Assembly (NCBI GenBank): GCA_963743035.1
Contig: CAVUOB010000006.1
Coordinates: forward strand, 248,001 to 312,000
Direction of reading: 5' to 3'
Source of the DNA: PALSA-911 sp963743035
Lineage (GTDB): Bacteria; Pseudomonadota; Alphaproteobacteria; Acetobacterales; Acetobacteraceae
DNA: 64,000 nt
Position numbers and translations under genes: made by a program. The notes below the pieces were generated by a model. That model was not told the origin of the DNA, ran no database searches, and was given only the letters and a program-made list of their open reading frames with translations. Within the stretch, counting starts at the first letter, position 1. Every line of letters starts with the position of its first letter. Of this stretch, positions 1 to 9,728 are shown in pieces.

Positions 1-126
1 ACTGGCGAAGGGGCCGGCTTTCTCGAAACCTGCGGCGGTCTAGCTGTCGTAACCACGGACGTTGTCCATACCGGCTGCCTCGATTACCGGATGGTCTGGC
101 CGGGGCGGTCGACAACTCAAGGTTAG
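1..126 (+). CDS. C-terminal end of an unidentified gene cut by the window edge
   Basis: Frame 1 is open from the first base to a TAG at 124-126 and would encode 41 residues ending in WPGRSTTQG. It contains two cysteines in a pattern (ETCGG ... HTGCLDYR) that looks more protein-like than the other two forward frames, one of which stops after 13 codons. No family is recognisable from such a short tail, and the stretch could be non-coding. No ribosome-binding site can be tested because the start lies outside. Confidence 0.3.
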   Translation, partial: TGEGAGFLETCGGLAVVTTDVVHTGCLDYRMVWPGRSTTQG

Positions 127-262
127 GCCGCGCCTAGCGCCCGGCCGCTTGGCCGGCCTGGGCCAGGCAGGCCTGAATCGGCGACGGAGCCCGCGCGGGA
201 GTTGTCCCGCAGCATGAAAACGCGTCTATACTTTAAGAAGACATTTAATGGGGGATTATTCG

Positions 263-550
263 ATGCGTAATATTACTCTACTGCTCACGATCCTGCTGCC
301 TGCGGTCGGCGCATTCTCGGGCGGTGCGTTGGCGGACCAGGATGCGGCAACCCGGTGCCGGGCGGGTTTGAACCCGGAAGCGACGCTGATCTACGACAAG
401 ACGCTCCCTTTGGTGACGCCATCGACGGTCATTCGCGATGCGCTGAAGTCCGAGACTCGTTCGCTGGTGATGGCGGGAAGCGTCAGCATGGGCACGGCCC
501 GCGATAGCGCGGAAGCCGCCGGGGAGTGCTTCCGGGCGCTGCGGCAATAG
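263..550 (+). CDS. small secreted hypothetical protein
   Basis: Encodes 95 residues starting MRNITLLLTILL, a typical N-terminal signal peptide with a likely cleavage after GALA. The mature part of about 70 residues has two cysteines (near residues 33 and 89 of this start) that could form a disulfide in the periplasm. The start at 263 is preferred over the in-frame ATG at 248 because GGGGGA sits 7 bases before it and the signal peptide begins there. No known family was recognised. It is followed 27 bases later by the fatty-acid-hydroxylase-type gene on the same strand, so the two may be co-transcribed. Confidence 0.6.
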   Translation: MRNITLLLTILLPAVGAFSGGALADQDAATRCRAGLNPEATLIYDKTLPLVTPSTVIRDALKSETRSLVMAGSVSMGTARDSAEAAGECFRALRQ

Positions 551-577
551 CCGGTCGGCCCGTAACGGGAGGCATGC

Positions 578-1459
578 ATGGAATTGAATCTTGGCTTCGC
601 CCAGATCCGCAATCTCCTCGACGGCCTGCCGAACAGGTCGGCGGCCGCCGTGCTGCCGCTCATCGTGCTGGCGATCGTCGCGGAGATGCTGGCGGTGCAG
701 GCGCGGGGCGGACGATATCCGTGGAAAGGCAGCCTGGTGTCCGTGGGCGTCGCCACCGGGCATGTGATTTCCCAGGCGCTGGTTCAGGGCCTGATCCTGG
801 GCGTCATCGCCGCCGGGGTCTACCATTGGCGCCTGTTCACCATCCCGGTTTCCTGGGACAACTGGCCGGCGCTGGTGGCGTTGTTCCTGCTGGCGGATCT
901 GGCCTTCTATGTCGAGCATCGCTGCGCGCACCGGGTGCGGTTCCTGTGGGCGTCGCACAGCGTGCATCACAGCGTGGAGCGGATGGTGTTCACCGCCGCG
1001 TTCCGGCTGGCATGGACGCCGATATTGTCGGGTGTGTTTCTGTTCTATCTGCCGCTGGTGTGGATCGGCTTCGCGCCGGAATGGGTATTCGGCATAGCGT
1101 CCGCCAGCCTGACCTATCAGATCTTCGTGCATACCGAACTCATGCCGCGCATCGGATGGCTGGAATGGGTGCTGAACACGCCCTCCGCCCACCGGGTGCA
1201 TCATGCGAGCAACGCGGCGTATATCGACAAGAACTTCGGCGGCGTCCTGCTGGTGTGGGACCATTTGTTCGGCACCTACCAGGCGGAGCGGCCGGATATC
1301 GATATCGTCTATGGCCTGGTGCATCCGCGCACGAAGCCGGCCAATCCGTTCGTGATCGCGTATGAGGAACTCTGGCAGTTGATCAAGGATGCGGTGCGCG
1401 CCCGGGGCTGGACGCAGCGGCTGGGATACCTGTTTCGTCCGCCGGGTTGGACGCCGTAG
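578..1459 (+). CDS. fatty acid hydroxylase / sterol desaturase family membrane protein
   Basis: Encodes 293 residues with several hydrophobic segments and the histidine clusters of the membrane di-iron hydroxylase superfamily: HRCAH and HSVHH around residues 110-135, and HRVHH near residue 207. Such enzymes use two irons held by these histidines to hydroxylate or desaturate lipid substrates with O2; members include sterol C5-desaturases and fatty acid or carotenoid hydroxylases. The substrate cannot be read from the sequence. The 3' end overlaps the converging antiporter gene by 77 bases, so the two transcripts would be complementary there. Confidence 0.85.
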   Translation: MELNLGFAQIRNLLDGLPNRSAAAVLPLIVLAIVAEMLAVQARGGRYPWKGSLVSVGVATGHVISQALVQGLILGVIAAGVYHWRLFTIPVSWDNWPALVALFLLADLAFYVEHRCAHRVRFLWASHSVHHSVERMVFTAAFRLAWTPILSGVFLFYLPLVWIGFAPEWVFGIASASLTYQIFVHTELMPRIGWLEWVLNTPSAHRVHHASNAAYIDKNFGGVLLVWDHLFGTYQAERPDIDIVYGLVHPRTKPANPFVIAYEELWQLIKDAVRARGWTQRLGYLFRPPGWTP

Positions 1460-2762
1460 GAGCGCCTTCGCCGCCTGGCGTGATGGACGCATCCCCGGCA
1501 GGTGCGGGCGATACCGGCGGCATGCGGAAGACGTGGACCATGACCCAGGGCATGGTCAGCCCCTGGACGACGATCGTGAAGACGACGAGGCCGTAGCACA
1601 CGGTCAGCAAGGCTTCGCGATAAGGCGAGGGCGGCAGAGACAGCGCGAGGGCGACAGAGACGCCGCCGCGCAGCCCGCCCCAGCCGAGGATGCCGATCGT
1701 GCGCAGACGCCGCACGCCGTTCATGTGCATCAGCATCAGCGGCACGCCCACACTGATCATGCGCACCAGCAGCGCCAGCGGAATGGCCACCAGCGTGGCC
1801 AGCAGCAGCACGCGCTGCCTTTCTATGGCCAGCAGTTCCAGGCCGATCATCAGGAACAGCAGCGCGTTCAGCACCTCGTCCACCAGGGACCAGAAGGTGA
1901 CGATGGTGGCGGTGGAGACCTTGCTGCGCGCGTATTCGCTCGCGTGGTTGCCGATCAGCAGGCCAGCGGTAACGACGGCGATCGGCCCGGAGGTGCCTGT
2001 CACCTGCGCCAGCGAATAGGTGCAGCCTACCAGGGCCAGCGAGATCGTAACCTCCAGCGTGTATTCATGGACCAGCCGGATCGCGCGATAGGCGATCCAG
2101 CCGGTGACGATGCCGATCAGCAGGCCGCCGCCCACCGCAAGCGCGATTTCGCCGAGCGCATGGCCGTTGCCGAAATGGAACGGGGTGCCTTCCGTGGTGC
2201 CGAGCGCGATGAGGAAGACGACGACGGCCACGCCGTCGTTGAACAGGCTTTCGCCGACGATGAGCATGCGCAGCGCCTCCGGCAGGCCCACGCGGCGCAG
2301 CAGCGCCAACACCACCACGGCATCGGTCGGCGCCAGGATGGCGCCGAGCACGGCGCACCAATTGAACGGCACGGCGACGCCGAACCAGGCGAAGACCCGC
2401 TGCATGCAGGCCGCCATCAGCAGGGTGGCCAGCACGACACTGACGGTGGAGAGGACGAAGATCCCGCGGCGCTGCCGTTCCAGGGCGCCGATGTCGACAT
2501 TCAGGCTGCCGGCAAACAGCAGGAAGGCCAACGCGCCTTCCAGCAGCACACGCGGCATATTGGCGGACGCCAACATGCCGCGCGCCAGGGAGGTGAGATC
2601 GATGGCGGGTATCCAGGGATCGATGAGGATCAACACCAGGGATGCCAGCAGCGCGAACACCAGCACGCCGATCAGGTGTGGCAGCCTGAGCAGCAGCTGG
2701 TTCAGCACGCCGAACAAGGCGGCCAGCAACAGCAGCAGGGAGGCAAGATGGAAAGCGGTCAC
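1383..2762 (-). CDS. CPA1-family Na+(K+)/H+ antiporter
   Basis: Encodes 459 residues with about twelve hydrophobic helices. The CPA1 hallmarks are visible: GAILAPTDAVVV near residue 140 and GESLFNDGVAVVVF near residue 170, with the ion-binding Asn-Asp pair at about 175-176. Members exchange cytoplasmic Na+ or K+ for protons in pH and salt homeostasis. The start is GTG, preceded by GGCGGAG six bases upstream. The last 40 residues are Pro/Ala-rich, unlike transmembrane sequence, and fall in the overlap with the converging hydroxylase gene. Divergent from eno across a 176-base gap. Confidence 0.88.
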   Translation of the reverse strand: MTAFHLASLLLLLAALFGVLNQLLLRLPHLIGVLVFALLASLVLILIDPWIPAIDLTSLARGMLASANMPRVLLEGALAFLLFAGSLNVDIGALERQRRGIFVLSTVSVVLATLLMAACMQRVFAWFGVAVPFNWCAVLGAILAPTDAVVVLALLRRVGLPEALRMLIVGESLFNDGVAVVVFLIALGTTEGTPFHFGNGHALGEIALAVGGGLLIGIVTGWIAYRAIRLVHEYTLEVTISLALVGCTYSLAQVTGTSGPIAVVTAGLLIGNHASEYARSKVSTATIVTFWSLVDEVLNALLFLMIGLELLAIERQRVLLLATLVAIPLALLVRMISVGVPLMLMHMNGVRRLRTIGILGWGGLRGGVSVALALSLPPSPYREALLTVCYGLVVFTIVVQGLTMPWVMVHVFRMPPVSPAPAGDASITPGGEGAPTASNPADETGIPAAASSPGRAPHP

Positions 2763-2938
2763 GCCAGACTCCGCCGGCTCGAGTGGATCGTGCCTGGAGC
2801 GGCCAACCCTCCGACACGGGCCAGCGGCCCGTCAAGGCTGACGATTGGCGCCCCAGCGCGACTGCGGGGCTGGCGACGCCCGGCGCAAGATGTTACCCAC
2901 CCCCCGCTGCCAAAAGCCGCCGATCACGGAGAAAATAA

Positions 2939-4216
<1,278 letters not shown>

Positions 4217-4239
4217 TCCCTACCGCGAGCCGGCAGCCT

Positions 4240-4270
4240 CCGTTCATCGGATCGAGAGACCGATGAACGG
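4240..4270. terminator. convergent hairpin terminator candidate
   Basis: Perfect 11-bp inverted repeat (CCGTTCATCGG ... CCGATGAACGG) with a 9-base loop, 24 bases after the eno stop. It overlaps the last codons of the converging small secreted protein gene, so one stem could serve both directions. No clear T-run follows, so the strength of termination is inferred. Confidence 0.55.
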
Positions 4271-4552
4271 CGCGCCGAAGACGATGGCCGGCGGCGGCGC
4301 GTAAACCACCGGCGGCGGGGGCGCGTAGATGACGGGCGGCGGCGCGTAGACGACCGGCGGACGGTAATAGGGCCGACCATAGACGACCGGCGGCGGGTAG
4401 TACGGCCGGCCGCCCCAGCCGCCGCGCTGCTCGCGCCACTCATGGCCCCGCCACTCGCGGCCGCGGCCGTGCCAGTCATCGGCATGGGCGGGGATCGCCG
4501 CCAGGGTTCCGAGCACGACGGCGGCGGCAAAAGCAAATGGCGTGAAATTCAT
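4244..4552 (-). CDS. secreted Pro/Tyr-rich repeat protein
   Basis: Encodes 102 residues. A signal peptide (ending near AIPAHA) is followed by a His/Trp/Arg-rich linker with WRGHEWREQ, then imperfect repeats of the type PPVVYAPPP, RPYYRPP and VIYAPPPPV, and a short hydrophobic end. A GAGGAGG ribosome-binding site precedes the start. Similar low-complexity secreted proteins are common in alphaproteobacteria, but no biochemical function is known for this one. It could be cell-wall associated. The last codons lie in the terminator hairpin shared with eno. Confidence 0.6.
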   Translation of the reverse strand: MNFTPFAFAAAVVLGTLAAIPAHADDWHGRGREWRGHEWREQRGGWGGRPYYPPPVVYGRPYYRPPVVYAPPPVIYAPPPPVVYAPPPAIVFGAPFIGLSIR

Positions 4553-4740
4553 GGCAGCCTCCTCGCCGGCGGGTCATGAGGGCCGGCACACCAGATGAAA
4601 GCCGGCGAGAATGGCGAAATCCTGGCGGGATCAGGGTGAATTCACGATATGGGGGAATTCACCGGATTGGTCGCGAAACCGTATATTCATCACACCGCAT
4701 TTTCGTATAATCTCAAGGCTCTGAGGAAGGGGATTCGTCG

Positions 4741-5070
4741 ATGACGGTCGGCAGGACGATGAAGCGCAGGCTGCGGGGCGCGATTGCGCCGATCGTGTTC
4801 CTCTCGCTCGTTGGCTATTTCGGCTGGAACGCCACGCAGGGCGATCACGGCCTGAAAGCCGCCGCGCAGCGCCAGGAACTGCTCAAGATCGCCAAATCCG
4901 AACTGGCCAAGGCCGAAGCCGATCGGGATGCGTGGGAGACGCGCGTCACCGGCCTGCGCAACAACCATCTGGACCCGGACACGCTCGACGAACGCGCCCG
5001 CGCGATGCTCAACCTCGCCGATCCCGCCGATATCGTGGTGCCGTACGGGCCGAAGGAAAAGCTGTTCTAG
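4741..5070 (+). CDS. ftsB: septum formation initiator FtsB/DivIC family
   Basis: Encodes 109 residues: a short basic N-terminus, one transmembrane helix (about residues 15-32), then a coiled-coil-like segment with QELLKIAKSELAKAEAD, and a short C-terminal domain ending GPKEKLF. This is the layout of the division protein FtsB, which joins FtsL and FtsQ at the septum. Location between eno and the pyruvate dehydrogenase genes is typical of alphaproteobacteria and supports the call. A GGAAGGGG ribosome-binding site precedes the ATG. Confidence 0.88.
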   Translation: MTVGRTMKRRLRGAIAPIVFLSLVGYFGWNATQGDHGLKAAAQRQELLKIAKSELAKAEADRDAWETRVTGLRNNHLDPDTLDERARAMLNLADPADIVVPYGPKEKLF

Positions 5071-5362
5071 GGCTGGGGTTCCGCGCCCGCTGGCCGCTCG
5101 ACACCGATGCGGCAAAGCAATCTCTCTGCGAAATCGCCGATAGCGGCGACATAAAATTGCCGAATCCCGCGGCCGGGCGCAATGCACCTTTTGCGCGTTC
5201 GCCCGCTGACTGCGCTTCATCAAGCGGTTAACCGTAATCCGGTTAATCCGGTCTATTGCATTGCAGCATAACGCTTTTTTGCGCGAGAGAACTTGCCCGC
5301 GCCCGGGCTTGGGGTCTAGGTCTGCACGCAGATCGGACAGGCAACCGCAGCGGGAGATAGCC
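5071..5362 (+). promoter_or_regulatory. leader region of the pyruvate dehydrogenase operon
   Basis: A gene-free stretch of 292 bases. Its distal half contains the perfect palindrome CGGTTAACCG (5225-5234), followed by a partial repeat TAATCCGGTTAATCCGG (5235-5251) and an AT-richer stretch with a T-run at 5275-5280. This is where a promoter and an operator for the operon would be expected. No -35/-10 pair convincing enough to place was found, so the regulatory role is inferred from position. Confidence 0.3.
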
Positions 5363-6403
5363 ATGGCGCAGGCAGCGGAAAAGATCGGACGCGGCAAGTC
5401 GGGTCGCAAATCGGGCAACGGCAAGCCGGCAGCCGGGCAGGGCCTGACCCTGGAACAGCTACACCATGCCTATCATGACATGCTGCTGATCCGCCGCTTC
5501 GAGGAGAAGGCCGGCCAGCTCTACGGCATGGGCCTGATCGGCGGCTTCTGCCACCTCTATATCGGCCAGGAAGCCGTGGTGGTCGGCATGCAGATGGCGG
5601 TTGAGGAGGGCGACGAGGTCATCACCTCCTACCGCGATCACGGCCATATGCTCGCCACCGGCATGGAAGCGCGCGGCGTGATGGCGGAGCTGACCGGGCG
5701 CGCCGGCGGCTACTCGCACGGCAAGGGCGGCTCGATGCACATGTTCTCGCGCGAGCGCAATTTTTTCGGCGGCCACGGCATCGTCGGCGCCCAGGTCAGC
5801 CTCGGCGTCGGGCTGGCGTTCTCCAACAAGTATCGCAAGACCGACCGCGTCAGCCTGACCTATTTCGGCGAGGGCGCCTCCAACCAGGGGCAGGTGTTCG
5901 AAAGTTTCAACCTCGCCGCGCTGATGAAGCTGCCGGTGGTGTTCATCATCGAGAACAACAAATACGGCATGGGCACCTCGGTCGATCGCGCCTCCGCCTC
6001 GCGTGACCTGTCGCAGAACGGTGCGCCGTGGGGCATTCCCGGCATGGTCGTGGATGGCATGGATGTCGGCGCGGTGAAGGAAGCGGCCGATGTCGCGGTG
6101 GCGCATTGCCGCGCCGGCAAGGGACCGTATCTGCTGGAGGTCAAGACCTACCGCTATCGCGGCCACTCGATGTCCGATCCCGCCAAGTACCGCACCCGCG
6201 AGGAGGTCCAGGCAATGCGCAGCCAGCACGATTGCATCGAGGCGGCGCGCCACCAGCTCGAAGCGCTCGGCGTGACCGAGGCCGAGTTCAAGGCCATCGA
6301 CGACGAGGTGAAGGCGGTCATTCAGGATGCCGCGGACTTCGCGCAATCCTCGCCCGAACCCGATCCGGGCGAGCTCTATACCGACGTGCTGCTGGAGGGT
6401 TGA
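5363..6403 (+). CDS. pdhA: pyruvate dehydrogenase E1 component, alpha subunit
   Basis: Encodes 346 residues. E1 alpha with E1 beta decarboxylates pyruvate on thiamine diphosphate and passes the acetyl group to E2 lipoyl groups. The ThDP motif is visible as GEGASNQG ... ENNKYGMGT. The conserved YRGHSMSDP phosphorylation-loop region follows near residue 265. The start at 5363 is chosen over an upstream in-frame ATG because GGGAGA precedes it and the homologous region begins after it. The first 30 residues are Lys/Gly-rich, as in many alphaproteobacterial homologues. First gene of the complex operon, four bases before pdhB. Confidence 0.96.
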   Translation: MAQAAEKIGRGKSGRKSGNGKPAAGQGLTLEQLHHAYHDMLLIRRFEEKAGQLYGMGLIGGFCHLYIGQEAVVVGMQMAVEEGDEVITSYRDHGHMLATGMEARGVMAELTGRAGGYSHGKGGSMHMFSRERNFFGGHGIVGAQVSLGVGLAFSNKYRKTDRVSLTYFGEGASNQGQVFESFNLAALMKLPVVFIIENNKYGMGTSVDRASASRDLSQNGAPWGIPGMVVDGMDVGAVKEAADVAVAHCRAGKGPYLLEVKTYRYRGHSMSDPAKYRTREEVQAMRSQHDCIEAARHQLEALGVTEAEFKAIDDEVKAVIQDAADFAQSSPEPDPGELYTDVLLEG

Positions 6404-6407
6404 GACG

Positions 6408-7757
<1,350 letters not shown>

Positions 7758-7772
7758 ACGGGAGCGGGGAAC

Positions 7773-9092
7773 ATGGCCACCAACATCCTGATGCCGGCGC
7801 TGTCGCCGACCATGACCGAGGGCACGCTCGCCCGCTGGCTGAAGAAGGAAGGCGAACAGGTGAAGGCCGGCGACATCATCGCCGAGATCGAGACCGACAA
7901 GGCGACCATGGAGGTCGAGGCGGTGGACGAGGGCGTGCTGGGCAAGATCCTGGTCGCCGACGGCACCGAGGGCGTGAAGGTGAACGACCCCATCGCGGTG
8001 CTGATCGAGGCCGGGGAGGCGGTGCCGACCGGCGCCGCCGCGCCGGCCGCCAGGCCGGCCCCGCCCGCGCCCGCGCCCGCACCGGCTGCCCCAGCTCCAG
8101 CCCCGGCGGCTGCGCCAGCTCCGAAGCCAGCACCTGCTCCGGCTCCCTCACCAGCCCCAGCGATGAACGGCCAGGCCGCGTCCGGGGAGCGGATCTTTGT
8201 CTCGCCGCTCGCCCGGCGCATGGCGCAGCAGGCCGGGATCGAGCTTTCCGCCGTCAAGGGCAGCGGCCCCGGCGGGCGGATCGTCAAGGCCGATATCGAG
8301 GCGTTCCAGCCCGGCGCGGCCCGCCCGGCGGCGCCGGCTCCCGCCGCCCCGGCCGCCGCCGCTCCGGCGCCGAAGCCGGCCGTGGCGATCACCGCGCCGC
8401 ATCGCCTGGTGCCCAACAGCTCCATGCGCAAGGTCATCGCCCGCCGGCTGACCGAGGCGAAGAGCACGATCCCGCATTTCTACGTCTCGATGGACATCGA
8501 GCTCGACGCGCTGATGAAGCTGCGCGCCGATCTGAACGCCAAATCCCCCAAGGAAGGCGCCGGCGCCTTCCGCCTGTCGGTCAACGACCTCGTCATCAAG
8601 GCCGCCGCGCTGACCCTGCGCCGCATCCCCACGGTGAACGCCAGCTGGACCGAGGACAACATCGTCCTCTACGACGACGTGGACATCTCGGTCGCGGTGT
8701 CGATCCCCGAGGGCCTGATCACGCCGATCGTGCGCCATGCCGACCGGAAGGGGCTGGCCGCGATCAGCAACGAGATGAAGGATCTGGCCGCGCGCGCCAA
8801 ATCCGGCAAGCTGAAGCCGGAGGAATTCCAGGGCGGCGGCTTCTCGATCTCCAACATGGGCATGTTCGGGGTGTCGTCCTTTGCCGCCATCATCAATCCC
8901 CCGCAGGCCGCCATCCTGGCGGTCTCGGCCGGCCAGCAGCGCGCCGTGGTGAAGGATGGGGCGCTGGCGATCGCGACGGTGATGACCTGCACGCTGTCGG
9001 TCGATCACCGCGTGGTGGATGGCGCGCTCGGCGCCGAATGGCTGGCGGCGTTCAAGGCGATCATCGAGGATCCGCTCAGCCTGATGCTGTAG
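7773..9092 (+). CDS. pdhC: pyruvate dehydrogenase E2, dihydrolipoamide acetyltransferase
   Basis: Encodes 439 residues. Order: lipoyl domain (about 1-80, Lys in ETDKATME), a long Pro/Ala linker, the E3/E1-binding domain (VSPLARRMAQQAGI, near residue 145), a second linker, then the catalytic acetyltransferase domain with DHRVVDG near the C-terminus. This forms the core of the complex and moves the acetyl group from lipoate to CoA. There is one lipoyl domain only, but E1 beta adds a second per complex. After the stop the operon is interrupted by paired palindromes and a GNAT gene before lpdA. Confidence 0.96.
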   Translation: MATNILMPALSPTMTEGTLARWLKKEGEQVKAGDIIAEIETDKATMEVEAVDEGVLGKILVADGTEGVKVNDPIAVLIEAGEAVPTGAAAPAARPAPPAPAPAPAAPAPAPAAAPAPKPAPAPAPSPAPAMNGQAASGERIFVSPLARRMAQQAGIELSAVKGSGPGGRIVKADIEAFQPGAARPAAPAPAAPAAAAPAPKPAVAITAPHRLVPNSSMRKVIARRLTEAKSTIPHFYVSMDIELDALMKLRADLNAKSPKEGAGAFRLSVNDLVIKAAALTLRRIPTVNASWTEDNIVLYDDVDISVAVSIPEGLITPIVRHADRKGLAAISNEMKDLAARAKSGKLKPEEFQGGGFSISNMGMFGVSSFAAIINPPQAAILAVSAGQQRAVVKDGALAIATVMTCTLSVDHRVVDGALGAEWLAAFKAIIEDPLSLML

Positions 9093-9122
9093 GAGCAAAG
9101 CATTGCCCCGGCACCAAGAATA

Positions 9123-9230
9123 CCCCCTCTCCCCCCTGGGGGAGAGGGTTGGGGTGAGGGGGATCGATCACCCGTCCATGCCCGCCCATTTCCCCCTCAC
9201 CCCTCCCTCTCCCCCAGGAGGGAGAGGGAG
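9123..9230. repeat. inverted pair of C/G-rich palindromic repeats
   Basis: Two units of about 40 bases in opposite orientation. Unit 1 (9123-9162) folds as CCCTCTCCCC/GGGGAGAGGG (9125-9134 with 9139-9148) followed by GGGGTGAGGGGG. Unit 2 (9192-9230) begins with the complement of that tail and then has an 11-bp stem (9203-9213 with 9220-9230). A third unit lies at 43577-43650. This looks like a dispersed REP-like element. The right arm of unit 2 is also the ribosome-binding site of the following gene. Confidence 0.75.
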
Positions 9231-9728
9231 GTGACCGGGGAGGTGTTCAGTCTGCGCGATGCCGGGCCGGCGGACGTTGCGCAGGTCCTGCGCTTCGTGC
9301 GGGGCCTCGCCGAGTACGAACACCTGCTGCACGAGGTTACCGCCACGGAGGCCGATTTCCACCGGCTGCTGTTCGGCCCCGGGCGGCTGGCCTTTGCGGC
9401 GCTGGCGGAGATCGACGGCGTCGCGGTGGGCGGCGTGCTCTGGTACTTCTCGATCAGCAGCTTCGCCGGACGGCCCAAGCTGTTCGTGGAGGACGTGTTC
9501 GTCGAACCTGCCCATCGCGGTTCCGGCATCGGCTTGGCGCTGTTTCGCCATGTCGCGCGCCGTGCGGTCGCGGAAGACTGCTCGGGCATGGAATGGCGCG
9601 TGCTGAACTGGAACGAGCCGGCCATCGCCTTCTACCGGCAGATCGGGGCAAAGCCGGTGACGAACTGGACCATGCAGCAACTGCGCGGCGACGCGCTTCG
9701 ACATCTCGCCTTCCGACAGGAGACTTAA
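9231..9728 (+). CDS. GNAT-family N-acetyltransferase
   Basis: Encodes 165 residues from a GTG start directly after GGAGGGAGAGGGAG. The GNAT acetyl-CoA site is seen as VEPAHRGSGIGLALFRHVA (near residues 87-105), followed by a WNEPAIAFYRQIGA strand-helix typical of the fold. The substrate (amine, amino acid or protein) cannot be told. It ends with TAA immediately before the ATG of lpdA, so it is translated next to a pyruvate dehydrogenase subunit, although GNATs are not part of the canonical operon. The ribosome-binding site is inside a palindrome stem, so translation could be damped by structure. Confidence 0.85.
   Translation: MTGEVFSLRDAGPADVAQVLRFVRGLAEYEHLLHEVTATEADFHRLLFGPGRLAFAALAEIDGVAVGGVLWYFSISSFAGRPKLFVEDVFVEPAHRGSGIGLALFRHVARRAVAEDCSGMEWRVLNWNEPAIAFYRQIGAKPVTNWTMQQLRGDALRHLAFRQET

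Noticed and set aside
141..156. CCGGCC-GCTT-GGCCGG hairpin before the first complete gene
   Set aside because: A 6-bp stem in GC-rich DNA without a T-run; too common to call a terminator.
9123..9230. CRISPR-like array
   Set aside because: Only two inverted units with no spaced direct repeats; it is a palindromic element.
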